64,000 nt of DNA, from assembly GCF_000744415.1 (NCBI RefSeq), contig NZ_JQLW01000001.1:20275-84274 (forward strand), given 5' to 3'. The position numbers were made by a program, and so were the translations under genes. Source of the DNA: Ghiorsea bivora. GTDB lineage: Bacteria > Pseudomonadota > Zetaproteobacteria > Mariprofundales > Mariprofundaceae. Under the pieces are notes generated by a model, which searched no databases, was not told the DNA's origin, and worked only from the letters and a program-made list of their open reading frames with translations. Shown piece after piece: positions 31,379 to 41,677 of this stretch (its first letter is position 1; each line of letters starts with the position of its first letter).

Positions 31379-33394
31379 TTATGATTTCCTCACAAACTGT
31401 ACCAATTTAAATAATAGTGGTACTCTATAATACAAGAATGTACTCAAAACCCGCTTAAACCACAATACTCCGTCTTTAGAAAAACCTTTCCTGTATAATA
31501 TTCTAAATAACAATAAAAATACTTGGTTATATGACACATTCAATACTTCTAACTGGCTTTCATGAGTTTCTTCGTGCAATTGCAATATTGTCTTTGCCCA
31601 TTCAACATCACCTTCCGTTAAATAGCCCGCAGCGTAGGCTACTTGAATATCTTTCCTCCAATTTTGGTACATAACCAAGTCAAACTTAATGACTTCTTTA
31701 CCCAAATCCTTCAATGCTTTCCCAGACACATTTTTTCTTTGTGCCCAAAAGGATATATTTTTCCCGTGATCCCTATATTGCACCAACGGTTCATCTATAT
31801 ATGCAACCTTACCCAAAAGCGCACAGCGAAAAGGGATACTTGCATCTTCACCCAAGATATTGACTGGTATTGGCCCAAAAACTTCACATATTTTTCTGTC
31901 CCAAGCAAAGCTGCAACCCCATGCGCCATGCCCTCCCAAAGCAACCATATCTTTCCAACTTGTAAGGTGCTTATACCCTTGATGCATAAACAGACCACAA
32001 GGCCTTCCCCTAGAATCAATAACTTCTGCATTTGAAAATATACCAACAGCTCCGTGTTCCCATTCTTCAACAATGCGCTCTACCCTGTTGGGCATAGAAA
32101 TATCATCGCCAGATGCAATCACCACCAAACGCCCCGTACACTTCTTTGTAGCTTGGTTTATATGTGCGTTGATACCCATATTAACCGTTTGAGAAATGAC
32201 TTTAACAGGCACGATGCTTTCCACTTCCAAACATGCCTCTATTTGTTGAAATGTTTTATCAGGTGAGCTGTCATCTGAAATAACAACCTCAAGGTTTTGA
32301 AAATTCTGATTCAGAGCTGAGTTTAATGCACTTTCAATATATTTCTCATGATTATAAGTAATCAGGCATAAGGATACCTCTGGCGTAACATGACTATGCT
32401 GTTTTTCAAACTGCATATAATTATATTTCACCAGCTTCTTAATATCTAAATTTAATACACCTGCCCAGTTCTTTTTTAAAAACAAACATGACTTTAAGCT
32501 ATCCAGTTTATCTTGGCCCAAAGGTTTATGCTCAATAGCATCACTAAAGGATCTATCATTTAACCAAAACAAAAACTTTTTATATATTGAATAAAGACGT
32601 TTAAATTGCTTCAGTCTATGCAGGCTAGATTTTCCAAATAGTAACGACTTAAGTGCTTGGAAATTTTCAAGCAACGAAACTTTCCTACTAAGTTTTCCTG
32701 ATTCACCTCGAACGCCCTTATTTTGTTCTTTTACAAAAAAATGCTCTTGAATAAACGACTGTTCTAACCCAAAGAATTCCGAAATACCCTTAATATACTG
32801 ATCTCGATCCTGCTTTATATCCTCAAATAATAAGGCACTTAAGTCAGGAAATAACATTCTCAAGTGTGTAAGAAACCTATCTAAACATACAATGTCAAAA
32901 TCTTGGTTAGATGGGTTAGTCAGCACTGCCAAAGCAAACTTTTCAAGTGAATCCAAGCTCTTCATATGTACAAAGGTTGTTGGATAAAGTTCAATGTAAT
33001 ACGAATAAAAGAAATCAACAGGCGACCGTAGTGAAATAAGGACCTTCACATCAAAGGGGCTTAATATTCTCTTAAGGTTCTCTAACCTAACATAATGAAA
33101 CCCATGCGTTAATGAAAGAGACTCTTCACTAATAACATTCAGCTTACCCACATCCAAACTGCGTTCAAGCTTCTTACGTAAAGCCACAACCTTATTCTCA
33201 CTTAATGGTGATTCGCCCAGTTGTGAAAAAATGGATTCAAAGGGGTAAAAATAGCCCTTCTCAAATATCACCCCTGATCTACCAAGAAAATTAATGTCTC
33301 CATTTTCATGAGCTGCATGAAGCACATTTTTTTGTAAACTGGTTGTTGCAGTCTTTGGTAAACCAATATGTAGCGCTATCCGATATGCTTTCAT
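31379..33394 (-). CDS. Sulfotransferase-GT2 glycosyltransferase fusion protein
   Basis: 671 aa in one uninterrupted frame. Residues 1-240 are sulfotransferase-like: PAPS 5'-phosphosulfate loop HIGLPKTATTSLQ (9-21) and 3'-phosphate segment LISLRSPVDFFYSYY (119-133). Residues 241-330 are a basic helical linker. From residue 338 a GT2 domain begins: VSLCLITYNHEKYIESALNSAL, VVISDDSSPD (370-379), SGDDIS (428-433), then a C-terminal helical region. It should both transfer and sulfate a sugar on the growing chain, using PAPS supplied through the APS kinase of the locus. Overlaps the flippase gene by 4 bp. Confidence 0.82.
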   Translation of the reverse strand: MKAYRIALHIGLPKTATTSLQKNVLHAAHENGDINFLGRSGVIFEKGYFYPFESIFSQLGESPLSENKVVALRKKLERSLDVGKLNVISEESLSLTHGFHYVRLENLKRILSPFDVKVLISLRSPVDFFYSYYIELYPTTFVHMKSLDSLEKFALAVLTNPSNQDFDIVCLDRFLTHLRMLFPDLSALLFEDIKQDRDQYIKGISEFFGLEQSFIQEHFFVKEQNKGVRGESGKLSRKVSLLENFQALKSLLFGKSSLHRLKQFKRLYSIYKKFLFWLNDRSFSDAIEHKPLGQDKLDSLKSCLFLKKNWAGVLNLDIKKLVKYNYMQFEKQHSHVTPEVSLCLITYNHEKYIESALNSALNQNFQNLEVVISDDSSPDKTFQQIEACLEVESIVPVKVISQTVNMGINAHINQATKKCTGRLVVIASGDDISMPNRVERIVEEWEHGAVGIFSNAEVIDSRGRPCGLFMHQGYKHLTSWKDMVALGGHGAWGCSFAWDRKICEVFGPIPVNILGEDASIPFRCALLGKVAYIDEPLVQYRDHGKNISFWAQRKNVSGKALKDLGKEVIKFDLVMYQNWRKDIQVAYAAGYLTEGDVEWAKTILQLHEETHESQLEVLNVSYNQVFLLLFRILYRKGFSKDGVLWFKRVLSTFLYYRVPLLFKLVQFVRKS

Positions 33395-34665
33395 ACCGTT
33401 CTATCTCTATACTTAGCGTCACTTTTAAAGTAATAACGCATTATAATAACAAGCCATATCAAATTCACGCTGTATGTTACAACATACGCATAAGTCACTC
33501 CAATCAAACCCCATTGGTCTACACATACATACGTCGAAAATACAAACAGCACATTGATTATGATTTCCTTAATAATATATATTGTTGTTAGCCCTTTTGC
33601 CAAAAGCACAAAACCCATAAGAAAACAGCCAATTTTTATAACATCCCCAACAAGCTGCCAAAAAAATAACTCCCTCATCGCAGAGAATGCATCCGTAAAT
33701 AGTAAGGCAACAATCCAATCTCTTAATAAAAAAATAACCAATGATGACACAATGACAAAAGGCATAATCAATTTGTAACCATACTTCATTTCAGCAAGCA
33801 AATCGTTTTTATCTGCTAGCGATGAGAGCTTAGGTAAATAATAAACGGATAACGTCATGGTTATCACCAACAGATATGCTTCCGACACCCTCCACAACCC
33901 TGTCCATAGTCCCGCTCCTTCAATGGAGACTGACTCTCCCAAATAGATTCGTATAAAAATATGCGCTAAAGGCACACTGACGGCAGTTGTTAATGCCATC
34001 AAAGCAAACTTTCCTAAACGACGAGAACTCTCGCTGTCTACACTTTCCCAAAGCCAACCCCAAGAAAAAAAAAGCACTTTAGATAAGTACCATATTGAAA
34101 GAATTAAAACAAAAACAGGCGTTAGCAAAAGGCCTGCAACAGCTCCTGATGCCCCCCACTCAGGAATTAAAAAAAGAGCCAGCCCTATCCCTAGGAGACT
34201 ACTTATCACACCAATTAACGTTAAGTATCGAATCTCCCCAAGACCGTTAAGTGCCGATACAAACAATAAACCTAATGCCGCAGGAACAAGGCTTACAGAT
34301 AACCCCTGCAACCAGGTTTCATACTCACTTGTACTAAATAAAAGCTCTGACAAATTGCTGGAAAATACAAACACTAAGATTGAAAGTGGAAGCAACAGCA
34401 AACAAACTAACTTGACTGCTGTTGCAAAAATATATTTACACCTAGCAGCATCCTTTTTAAATTCTGCCAAGTATTTTATAAGACCTTGCCCGAAGCCTGC
34501 CGTTGCTATGCCCACCAAAGAAGCCTGAATATTTTGAAACTGCCCCACAAGCGCAATTGCCGAAGCTCCGCCATAAACAGCAAGCAACTTATTCACCACT
34601 AAACCAAACGATATTTTAAAAACTGTAGCAACGAAGGATAATACCGATGTCTTAATGAGCGTCAT
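33391..34665 (-). CDS. Wzx-type lipid-linked oligosaccharide flippase
   Basis: 424 aa with about 10-12 hydrophobic segments. Its N-terminus (LIKTSVLSFVATVFKISFGLVVNKLLAVYGGASAIALVGQFQN) matches O-antigen translocases of the WzxE type. It would flip an undecaprenyl-linked unit across the inner membrane. It is unexpected beside an ABC exporter, and no Wzy polymerase is recognised in the window. Confidence 0.85.
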   Translation of the reverse strand: MTLIKTSVLSFVATVFKISFGLVVNKLLAVYGGASAIALVGQFQNIQASLVGIATAGFGQGLIKYLAEFKKDAARCKYIFATAVKLVCLLLLPLSILVFVFSSNLSELLFSTSEYETWLQGLSVSLVPAALGLLFVSALNGLGEIRYLTLIGVISSLLGIGLALFLIPEWGASGAVAGLLLTPVFVLILSIWYLSKVLFFSWGWLWESVDSESSRRLGKFALMALTTAVSVPLAHIFIRIYLGESVSIEGAGLWTGLWRVSEAYLLVITMTLSVYYLPKLSSLADKNDLLAEMKYGYKLIMPFVIVSSLVIFLLRDWIVALLFTDAFSAMRELFFWQLVGDVIKIGCFLMGFVLLAKGLTTIYIIKEIIINVLFVFSTYVCVDQWGLIGVTYAYVVTYSVNLIWLVIIMRYYFKSDAKYRDRTV

Positions 34666-34696
34666 AAACTAAAAGCTTCCCTAATCCACACAGACA

Positions 34697-35113
34697 TCAT
34701 TCATAATTCCCCCAAGCCATTACACCTGCAAACATCTCTTCAACCTGAGATACCTCAGCCTCCGATAAATCTTTTTCAAGCCACCTTAGCGAAGCTGCTG
34801 TAATATCACTACCGTAATTCACAGATGAAAAAAGATTTGCTTTATCAAACTCAAAAGAACGCTTTGAATAAGGGTTGTCCATGTCTACTTTACAACCTGT
34901 AAAGTGTGCCAGCTCATAAGCACCCTCATTACTCTTAATAAAAGAAGTGAATCTTGTTTTATCAGGGTATGTCTTTATTTTATGACATAAAGAAATAATA
35001 CGCGTAAGGTATATACACTCTGGCAACATCGGGTACGCCTCCTCACCCTGAAGTAGACCTGAGATTAAAGTAGTACCACTTCTTGGTAGGCCAGCAACAA
35101 ATACAATATCCAT
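34697..35113 (-). pseudogene. Internally deleted sulfotransferase
   Basis: A 138-codon frame. Residues 1-25 carry an intact 5'-phosphosulfate loop (VFVAGLPRSGTTLISGLL). The last 45 residues match the usual C-terminal end (SLRWLEKDLSEAEVSQVEEMFAGVMAWGNYE). The middle, including the R-x-P-x-D 3'-phosphate segment, is absent, and family members are about twice as long. The frame is preserved and it shares one base with the upstream gene (TAATG). Probably non-functional as an enzyme, though a short expressed product cannot be excluded. Confidence 0.65.
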
Positions 35114-36681
35114 TATGACCTCCTAAGCAGAGCCTCTAACACTTGAAACAAACGAAAAGGAACAACCCATTTTGCAAAAGCTTTGAGCTTATATACAATA
35201 GCCCTTGCTTTTATAAAAGTCATCTTACTCTCAGCTTTATTATCACCCTCCACGGACAACACCTTCACTCTAGGCTCCCACATTTTAATAACATTATATG
35301 GAAGGAACCACTGACTTGAACTGTAAAGCCTTGCCTCAATAAGCATTGCTCTCGTAATTTTCTCAGCCTCACCAGTAATATCTGAGCTACTAACCCATCT
35401 ACCACCTCGGAACTGAAGGTATGACACTGATCCGCTTAGACTACTATCAAGCCGAACTCCTGCCTCATCACAATAAGACTTCGCTCTATGCTCAAAAGTT
35501 ATACCCTTGTCTTTAATCAACTGATTGCACTGTTCAACAATTGCCCTTCGCTCACTTTCATGCTCGAGGAAGTAGGCAACCAACTCGCGTAGCTCTGTAG
35601 CATTCTTATACATAGGGACGGGCATATCTTGACCAAATAACACGAACAGCTCAGAGTCTTTGTGGTACTCTGTAATAAGTAATGCACTTGATGCCATAAT
35701 ATCATATACACGATATGGCATCCCTGCTCCTGCCTGATGATGAGGGATATTCAAGGCTATCCTAGAACGCTGATAAAGCTTGATAAGCTTATCTCGGCTA
35801 TCAATAAACTCATCAAATTGAAAACTTTGTAAAAGCCTCATTGAAAACTGGCTAACCTGCACCCAGTTGGATGTACCAAATAATTTCAAACCCATATCAA
35901 CCACTGCATCTAAATAATGAACGCGCTTATTTAAAGCATGCACATTAGAAATTTGCATACGCAAAAACTCAGAATCTACACCCAACTCTTTACATAATAC
36001 CTCAATATCATGGCTATAACTAAGCTTTTCAAAATTTATATGGAAATTATTTTTGATATCATCACTAAGCTTAAGAAAGGTCGACCTTAGTCTGGGAGCA
36101 TTCTTCAAGTCTGATAAAATATTGGTGATTAAGTCCGCATAAAAATAAGTACCTACAAAACTAACTGAAATATCCTTTTCAACACCACAATAACGCACAA
36201 AAGCCGAAGGGTCTGTTGCGAAAGGAAGATATGACACCTTACCTTTCAAAATAGGGTGTTGCTGCTCAAAGCTTTTAACACTTTCTAGTGTAGGTACAAA
36301 CACATAATCTCTATCACAAAACAATGGATAACCTAAACCGCCCTGATGGTAAAATGGAACCAAATCAACCATTCTAGTAATAATAGGGCACTCAGTTTGC
36401 GACATAATCTCTTGTGTGATGCCGCCACGGTTTGTTGTGAATATAAATAGCGGGTTTAAATAATTAATAAAATCAACCAGCTTATTTATATTAACCCCAA
36501 CGCCTATATGCGTTGATGCTAGACTAGGAACAAGATCATTTGTGCGTATAACATGCACATTTAAACCGATACTCTCAAACCCTTTCACTACTGAAACCAT
36601 ATAAGGGTCAAACTCACCATCAGCTTGATATGTATGAATAAAAGCGATGATACTAAGAGGCTTACTTACCTGTTCAATCAT
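35113..36681 (-). CDS. Large GT-B glycosyltransferase (CgeB-like C-lobe)
   Basis: 522 aa. The first half resembles CgeB/GT1-like N-lobes (SIIAFIHTYQADGEFDPYMVSVVKGFESIG; FVPTLESVKSFEQQHP). The second half has the Glyco_trans_1_2-type C-lobe: LYQRSRIALNIPHHQAGAGMPYRVYDIMASSALLITEYHKDSELF. The last 90 residues are basic and may contact the membrane. Donor and acceptor unknown. Overlaps the sulfotransferase gene upstream by 4 bp. Confidence 0.75.
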   Translation of the reverse strand: MIEQVSKPLSIIAFIHTYQADGEFDPYMVSVVKGFESIGLNVHVIRTNDLVPSLASTHIGVGVNINKLVDFINYLNPLFIFTTNRGGITQEIMSQTECPIITRMVDLVPFYHQGGLGYPLFCDRDYVFVPTLESVKSFEQQHPILKGKVSYLPFATDPSAFVRYCGVEKDISVSFVGTYFYADLITNILSDLKNAPRLRSTFLKLSDDIKNNFHINFEKLSYSHDIEVLCKELGVDSEFLRMQISNVHALNKRVHYLDAVVDMGLKLFGTSNWVQVSQFSMRLLQSFQFDEFIDSRDKLIKLYQRSRIALNIPHHQAGAGMPYRVYDIMASSALLITEYHKDSELFVLFGQDMPVPMYKNATELRELVAYFLEHESERRAIVEQCNQLIKDKGITFEHRAKSYCDEAGVRLDSSLSGSVSYLQFRGGRWVSSSDITGEAEKITRAMLIEARLYSSSQWFLPYNVIKMWEPRVKVLSVEGDNKAESKMTFIKARAIVYKLKAFAKWVVPFRLFQVLEALLRRS

Positions 36682-37526
36682 GATTCTAAGAGGTGTTTCA
36701 ATCCCATTGTCTCCACTCTTTCTAACAAGGCTTCATAATTAGAAACAGTAGACTTCATATCTTTTATCATTATAGAGTACTCAGACTCTTTTGGAAGTTC
36801 AAAGTCTACTCCGATAAACTCAAACAACTCTCGAAGAAACGTATTACGATTCTGTAAAAAGTCTTCATATGAAACCGACAGTAAATCAAAGCCAACTTTC
36901 CTCAGCATATCTTTTTCTTTTTCAACCAAAACTAACTCAGACCGCACTCTCATTTCAAAATCATCCAAGTCTATTTCAAAATTCTCACTCACATGTTGGA
37001 AGTTCTTCCTGTTATAAACGCCTCTTTTTGATGCCACGATACCCGACAGCACCTTTCTTACAACATTCTTCCTTTCCAAGTATACAACTACATATCCACC
37101 TTCATATAAGACCTCTGAAAGCTTTGGCCAGTTATCCAAGTGGTTCACTAAAAGTTTAAATCCAAAAGCGACCTTCCTTTCCATTCCTTTATTTATCGCA
37201 TTCAATTCTAAATCTCGAAGATAGCTTCTCAAAATGCCCTTTTCTCCAACAAGCCTCAATCTTCTCCAATAAAAGCGTTTCCGGAGAAAACAAAAGATCC
37301 TCCATTGCTTTAACCACAGTTCAAATGGAACAAACTTTCGAGTTTTACTTACAGACTCATACGACTCTCCACTTTCTAGAGCCTTCATTAACTCTTTTAT
37401 ACCTTCTAAAGGGATAAAAGGTTCCTGAAGGCAGAGTGCCTTTGTATGTGAATCAATTTCATCAACAATTGCAGTCGAACCTGTCCTTCCCCGAGTAAAA
37501 ACAATAAACTTTTTACAACTTGTCAT
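36678..37526 (-). CDS. Sulfotransferase (NodH/Stf0-like), second of a tandem pair
   Basis: 282 aa. PAPS loop VFTRGRTGSTAIVDEI (about 8-23), LQEPFIP, and the 3'-phosphate segment VVYLERKNVVRKVLSGIVASKRGVYNRKNF. Clear paralogue of the next gene upstream along its whole length, including the final EYSIMIKDMKSTVSNYE segment. Predicted to sulfate a sugar of the polysaccharide in the cytoplasm using PAPS. Confidence 0.82.
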   Translation of the reverse strand: MTSCKKFIVFTRGRTGSTAIVDEIDSHTKALCLQEPFIPLEGIKELMKALESGESYESVSKTRKFVPFELWLKQWRIFCFLRKRFYWRRLRLVGEKGILRSYLRDLELNAINKGMERKVAFGFKLLVNHLDNWPKLSEVLYEGGYVVVYLERKNVVRKVLSGIVASKRGVYNRKNFQHVSENFEIDLDDFEMRVRSELVLVEKEKDMLRKVGFDLLSVSYEDFLQNRNTFLRELFEFIGVDFELPKESEYSIMIKDMKSTVSNYEALLERVETMGLKHLLES

Positions 37527-38359
37527 GCAAGCATATCTCCCATGCCAAGCTCGTGCACCCTAGCTGCAAACTCGGTGTAATTCTCAACAACCTCATGGAT
37601 AGGTTTATTAATCATTTTTGAATAATCCGATTGAGTTGGTAGCCTATACTCAACCCCAAGAAACTCAAAAACAGGTGTAAAAAAAGCTTCTCTATCTGCA
37701 ACAAAGTCTTCATAACTGACTTCTAGAAGAGGAAACCCTGCACTCTTGAGCATTTTCTTCTCTGTCTGAACACCCTCTACCGTACATTGAACCTTAAGTA
37801 TAAAGTCATCCAAATCTATAGTGTAAGTCTCTTCCGGCACAACAAAGTCTTTGCGGTTGTAAACACCGCGTTGTTCAGCCACAACGCCAGATAGAACCTT
37901 ATTCACAACGTTCTTTCTTTCCAAATAAAGCACTTGGTAATCACCCTGACGTAGCTTTTCTAAAATACCAGGGTGTGCATCAACATGATTTGTTAATGCT
38001 TTAAACCCAACTGCAGTCGCCCCCTGCTCCTTACCATATTGCTCTATAGCATCTAGATAATCTAACATTATCTGCCCGAAACGTTTAAACTTACCTGAAC
38101 GCCTGTATACATCCATAGGAAAGGAAAAAACTTTCTTATACTGCAAACGAAACACCTCAAAAGGCACCAAAGGATAAGGGCTATCAACGTGCTCCAAGAA
38201 ATTTTCAGCATACTTTTCATGAGCATCCATCAATATCGGAGCATTCACCTTTGGAATAAAAAGCTCTTGTAAACAGGCTATTTCAGGGTGCTTATTTAAC
38301 TCATCAATAATAGCAGTAGAACCTGTTCTCCCCTGCGTAAACATAAAAAACTTTTCCAT
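37523..38359 (-). CDS. Sulfotransferase (NodH/Stf0-like), first of a tandem pair
   Basis: 278 aa. PAPS loop MFTQGRTGSTAIIDELNKHP (7-26) and 3'-phosphate segment VLYLERKNVVNKVLSGVVAEQRGVYNRKDF. Similar throughout to the downstream copy (they overlap by 4 bp), so a tandem duplication that has diverged, perhaps to different positions or sugars. It directly follows the ABC transporter ATPase gene, as carbohydrate-modifying enzymes often do. Confidence 0.82.
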   Translation of the reverse strand: MEKFFMFTQGRTGSTAIIDELNKHPEIACLQELFIPKVNAPILMDAHEKYAENFLEHVDSPYPLVPFEVFRLQYKKVFSFPMDVYRRSGKFKRFGQIMLDYLDAIEQYGKEQGATAVGFKALTNHVDAHPGILEKLRQGDYQVLYLERKNVVNKVLSGVVAEQRGVYNRKDFVVPEETYTIDLDDFILKVQCTVEGVQTEKKMLKSAGFPLLEVSYEDFVADREAFFTPVFEFLGVEYRLPTQSDYSKMINKPIHEVVENYTEFAARVHELGMGDMLA

Positions 38360-38370
38360 TCTTACCTCAA

Positions 38371-39129
38371 TTAAACGTTAATTAACTTATGGTAAAATTC
38401 ATAACCTTCATCAATTGAGGTATCTTTTACTATTTTACCATGATCCATCACCACCATTCTATTGCATACATCTCTAATAATGGATTCTTGGTGTGAAACC
38501 ATGAGTACAATTTTACAGTTATCGATCATCTCTTCCATTTTTGCCTTTGCCTTTTTCACAAAAGCCACGTCACCTGTCGCAAAGACCTCATCTAAAAGCA
38601 GTATTTCAGGGTTTAAAAATGATGCCACGCTAAAACCCAGCCTACTTCTCATCCCAGATGATAAACTGATCATGGGCTGATCAGAAAAATTGCCCAATTC
38701 AGAGAATGCTAGAATATCTCCTTCAAGCTCTTGTACTTTTTCTTTAGGCAAACCTAGGATTGCTCCATTCAGGTAAATATTTTCCCGTACACTCATCGCC
38801 ATAGAAAAACCAGCACCAAGCTCAAGCAAAGGAATCATCATACCATTCACTTCAATCATACCCTCAGTAGGCGGGTAAATACCAGCGATACACTTGAGGA
38901 GTGTAGACTTACCTGCACCATTATGACCAACAATAGCAACCCTCTCTCCTTCTGACGCACTAAAATTAACATGATCTAATGCGAGAAAGCTCTTGGGTCC
39001 AACCTGTTCTCTGCGTAATATACGGTTTAAAGTCTCCCTAAATGACGATGCTAAACCTGCATGACGCATAAATGTCACGCTTAAGTTATCAACATTAATA
39101 CCTACTGCACTACTTTGATTCATAATCAT
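38371..39129 (-). CDS. wzt: Polysaccharide ABC transporter ATPase (Wzt-like, short form)
   Basis: 252 aa. Walker A GHNGAGKST, signature LSSGMRSRLGFSV, Walker B EILLLDEVFATGD, switch His in VSHQ. LLELGAGF and the LSSGM signature place it with the Wzt/KpsT/TagH polysaccharide exporters. It lacks the C-terminal carbohydrate-binding domain present in Wzt proteins that recognise a chain terminator. Overlaps the permease gene by 4 bp (ATGA). Confidence 0.92.
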   Translation of the reverse strand: MIMNQSSAVGINVDNLSVTFMRHAGLASSFRETLNRILRREQVGPKSFLALDHVNFSASEGERVAIVGHNGAGKSTLLKCIAGIYPPTEGMIEVNGMMIPLLELGAGFSMAMSVRENIYLNGAILGLPKEKVQELEGDILAFSELGNFSDQPMISLSSGMRSRLGFSVASFLNPEILLLDEVFATGDVAFVKKAKAKMEEMIDNCKIVLMVSHQESIIRDVCNRMVVMDHGKIVKDTSIDEGYEFYHKLINV

Positions 39130-39962
39130 AACCTAAATACGAGTTGCCTGCCCAGGCGCCTATGCATGGCCAAGCCAAGTAAGAACACAACTATCGCTAG
39201 ACCCAACGGAGCAACCATATAGCCCCAAACAGGAGGGGAAGAGCTATATATTGCTTGATGAAAAAGCCTTACAAATTGAAACATCACATTAAACTCCATG
39301 AATACATGGTATTTTTCTGGAACCATCATAATTGGATAAACAATCGGAGTTAGGTAAAATAAACCTTGCACAGCCATTTCTAATATTTGCTTAATATCTC
39401 TATAGTAAACAACAAAAAGGCTAAGCAATGAAGCTAACCCAATGCAAAAAAACAATGTAATCACTATTGATACAAACAAGTATAAAAGGTGTGTGTTAAT
39501 TTCAAAAGAAAAAGCTAGTGCAACAAAGTGCAATGCGACCATTACTAATAAAAAATTCGCAAATTCAACGGCAACAATTACTGTAGGGTAAAGCATCGAG
39601 GGCAAGGCAACTTTTGAAATCAGCGCTTTATAGCCAACAACGGCATTGCTACCCATACTAATCGTACTAGAAAGAAGACGAAACACAACTAAACCAGAAA
39701 ACAAATATACTACATAGTTTTCTACTCTCATCTTCATAATCAGCGGAAAAATTATAGCCATAATCACCATCATCACAACTGGCGTAATCACAGACCACAA
39801 TACTCCCAGAACCGAGCCTTGATAACGCTCTGATAGCTTCACACGAAACAAGTTTACACCCACATACCGGCTACGCCATAAGTCTCCTATCTCCGCAAGC
39901 ATTCCTTGAATAAAATTTTCTTTAAACCTCGGGCGGTATACCACAACTTTTCGACTATACAT
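39126..39962 (-). CDS. wzm: Polysaccharide ABC transporter permease (Wzm-like)
   Basis: 278 aa from the ATG at 39962 (AAGAAGG 9 nt upstream); it overlaps the aminotransferase end by 8 bp. ABC-2 permease: amphipathic N-terminus with [35 protein letters not shown], then six membrane segments. Forms the inner-membrane channel with the following ATPase. Confidence 0.92.
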   Translation of the reverse strand: MYSRKVVVYRPRFKENFIQGMLAEIGDLWRSRYVGVNLFRVKLSERYQGSVLGVLWSVITPVVMMVIMAIIFPLIMKMRVENYVVYLFSGLVVFRLLSSTISMGSNAVVGYKALISKVALPSMLYPTVIVAVEFANFLLVMVALHFVALAFSFEINTHLLYLFVSIVITLFFCIGLASLLSLFVVYYRDIKQILEMAVQGLFYLTPIVYPIMMVPEKYHVFMEFNVMFQFVRLFHQAIYSSSPPVWGYMVAPLGLAIVVFLLGLAMHRRLGRQLVFRL

Positions 39963-41058
39963 GTACCAACGCCTTCTTAACAACCTCAACCACACGCTCT
40001 GCACCTTCAGCAGCTAGGTGTGGCCCCATTGGAATACTAAACACTTGCTCAGCCAGCATTTCACTTACTCGCAAGTGGTGCTTGTAGTTTACATATGCTT
40101 TTGTTTTATGGCATGCATGCGGATAATGAATTAATGTCTCCACGCCCTGTTCTCGCATATAACGGCAAACCTGATCACGCTTAGGGTGGCGCAATACAAA
40201 TAAATGCCAAACATGTTCGGCACCTTGAGCGCATTCGGGTAAGATTAAATCATCACTAATCCCCTGAAATGATGACAAGTAACTCGACGCAACCTGTTGC
40301 CGCCGCTTATTCCATTCATCCAGCACCTTCAGCTTTACGCGCAACATTGCAGCCTGTAATTCATCAAGCCTTGAGTTCACACCCTGTACATCATGTTCAT
40401 ACTTAATCTTTGAACCGTAATTGCTTAACATGCGAACCATTTCAGTCAACGTTTTATCAGAGCTGACAACGGCTCCTCCATCACCAAATGCACCAAGATT
40501 TTTCCCCGGGTAGAAGCTAAAAGCAGCAGCATCCCCTAAGCTTCCAACACGATGTCCATTGTATCGCGCACCATGTGCTTGCGCTGCATCTTCAATAACC
40601 TTCAAACCATGTTTTTTAGCAACCGTATTAATCGCATCCATATCTGCAGGCTGACCATAAAGGTGAACAGCAATAACCGCCTTCGTTTTTTTTGTTATCG
40701 CACTCTCAATCAGGCTAGCGTTGATATTGTATGTTATTTCGTCTGGTTCAACAGGTACTGGTATTGCACCTACTTGAGACACTGCCAACCATGTTGCAAT
40801 AAATGTATGAGAGGGAACAATTACTTCATCTCCTTCGCCAATGTTCATGCCGCGAAGAATCAACACCAGCGCATCTAACCCGTTGCCAACGCCCACACTA
40901 AAATTGGAACCGCAGAACGCAGAAAAATCCTTCTCAAAAGAAGATACTTCTGACCCATTCACATACCAGCCCGAAGACATAACATGCTCATATGCACTAT
41001 TCAACTCAGCCTGCAGTTCAACAAATGGGCTTTTCAAGTCCAAAAATGGTACTTTCAT
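39955..41058 (-). CDS. dTDP-3-oxo-6-deoxyhexose aminotransferase (FdtB/QdtB-like)
   Basis: 367 aa, DegT/DnrJ/EryC1 PLP enzyme: [36 protein letters not shown], the PLP lysine in [15 protein letters not shown], and [11 protein letters not shown]. Together with rfbA, rfbB, the ketoisomerase and the acetyltransferase upstream it should make dTDP-Fuc3N or dTDP-Qui3N. Confidence 0.9.
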   Translation of the reverse strand: MKVPFLDLKSPFVELQAELNSAYEHVMSSGWYVNGSEVSSFEKDFSAFCGSNFSVGVGNGLDALVLILRGMNIGEGDEVIVPSHTFIATWLAVSQVGAIPVPVEPDEITYNINASLIESAITKKTKAVIAVHLYGQPADMDAINTVAKKHGLKVIEDAAQAHGARYNGHRVGSLGDAAAFSFYPGKNLGAFGDGGAVVSSDKTLTEMVRMLSNYGSKIKYEHDVQGVNSRLDELQAAMLRVKLKVLDEWNKRRQQVASSYLSSFQGISDDLILPECAQGAEHVWHLFVLRHPKRDQVCRYMREQGVETLIHYPHACHKTKAYVNYKHHLRVSEMLAEQVFSIPMGPHLAAEGAERVVEVVKKALVHV

Positions 41059-41101
41059 ATCCTATTTAAACCCCTAACCTTTCTCGCGCAACAAGCATTT
41101 A

Positions 41102-41677
41102 TCAACTAACCTCTAAGCACAAGTTCTTTGCAATATATTTTTTATCACAGCACACCGTACAATTATGTTCATCAAACTGTAATTTCTTTCCACATATACA
41201 AACCCAACCGTTCTGAACTGCAGGGTTCCCATAAACCAAAGCATGAGCAGGCACATCCTTGGTCACAACACTACCCGCGCCAACCATAGCAAATGCACCA
41301 ATAGTAACACCCCCAATAATGGTTGCATTCGCACCTATAGAAGCGTTCTTTTCAATATGCGTATTTAGAAAATGTGCAGGCCTTACTTTTGATCTAGGCA
41401 GAAAGTCATTGGTAAACGTGACATTCGGGCCAATAAAAACATCATCTGCAATCCTTAAGCCATCCCAAACCTGAACACCTGACTTAATTGTAACGTTATC
41501 CCCAATAGAAACATCATTTTCCACGAGCACAAATGCATTGATATTGCAGTTCTCACCTATCTTAGCTTCTGGGAGAACAACACAATATTGCCAAACATAT
41601 GTGCCTTTCCCAATGTGCTCACTTTGCACATTTGCCAGAGCATGAATATTAACTTGCTTCTTTGATAAACTCATCAT
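41102..41677 (-). CDS. Left-handed beta-helix acetyltransferase (FdtC/QdtC-like)
   Basis: 191 aa if started at the ATG pair at 41677/41674 (GGGA upstream); the frame continues upstream inside the ketoisomerase gene. Hexapeptide repeats cover residues 10-150 ([58 protein letters not shown]). The C-terminal Cys-rich end (CICGKK...CTVCC) could bind zinc. Expected to N-acetylate dTDP-Fuc3N/Qui3N. Start uncertain by one codon. Confidence 0.82.
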   Translation of the reverse strand: MMSLSKKQVNIHALANVQSEHIGKGTYVWQYCVVLPEAKIGENCNINAFVLVENDVSIGDNVTIKSGVQVWDGLRIADDVFIGPNVTFTNDFLPRSKVRPAHFLNTHIEKNASIGANATIIGGVTIGAFAMVGAGSVVTKDVPAHALVYGNPAVQNGWVCICGKKLQFDEHNCTVCCDKKYIAKNLCLEVS

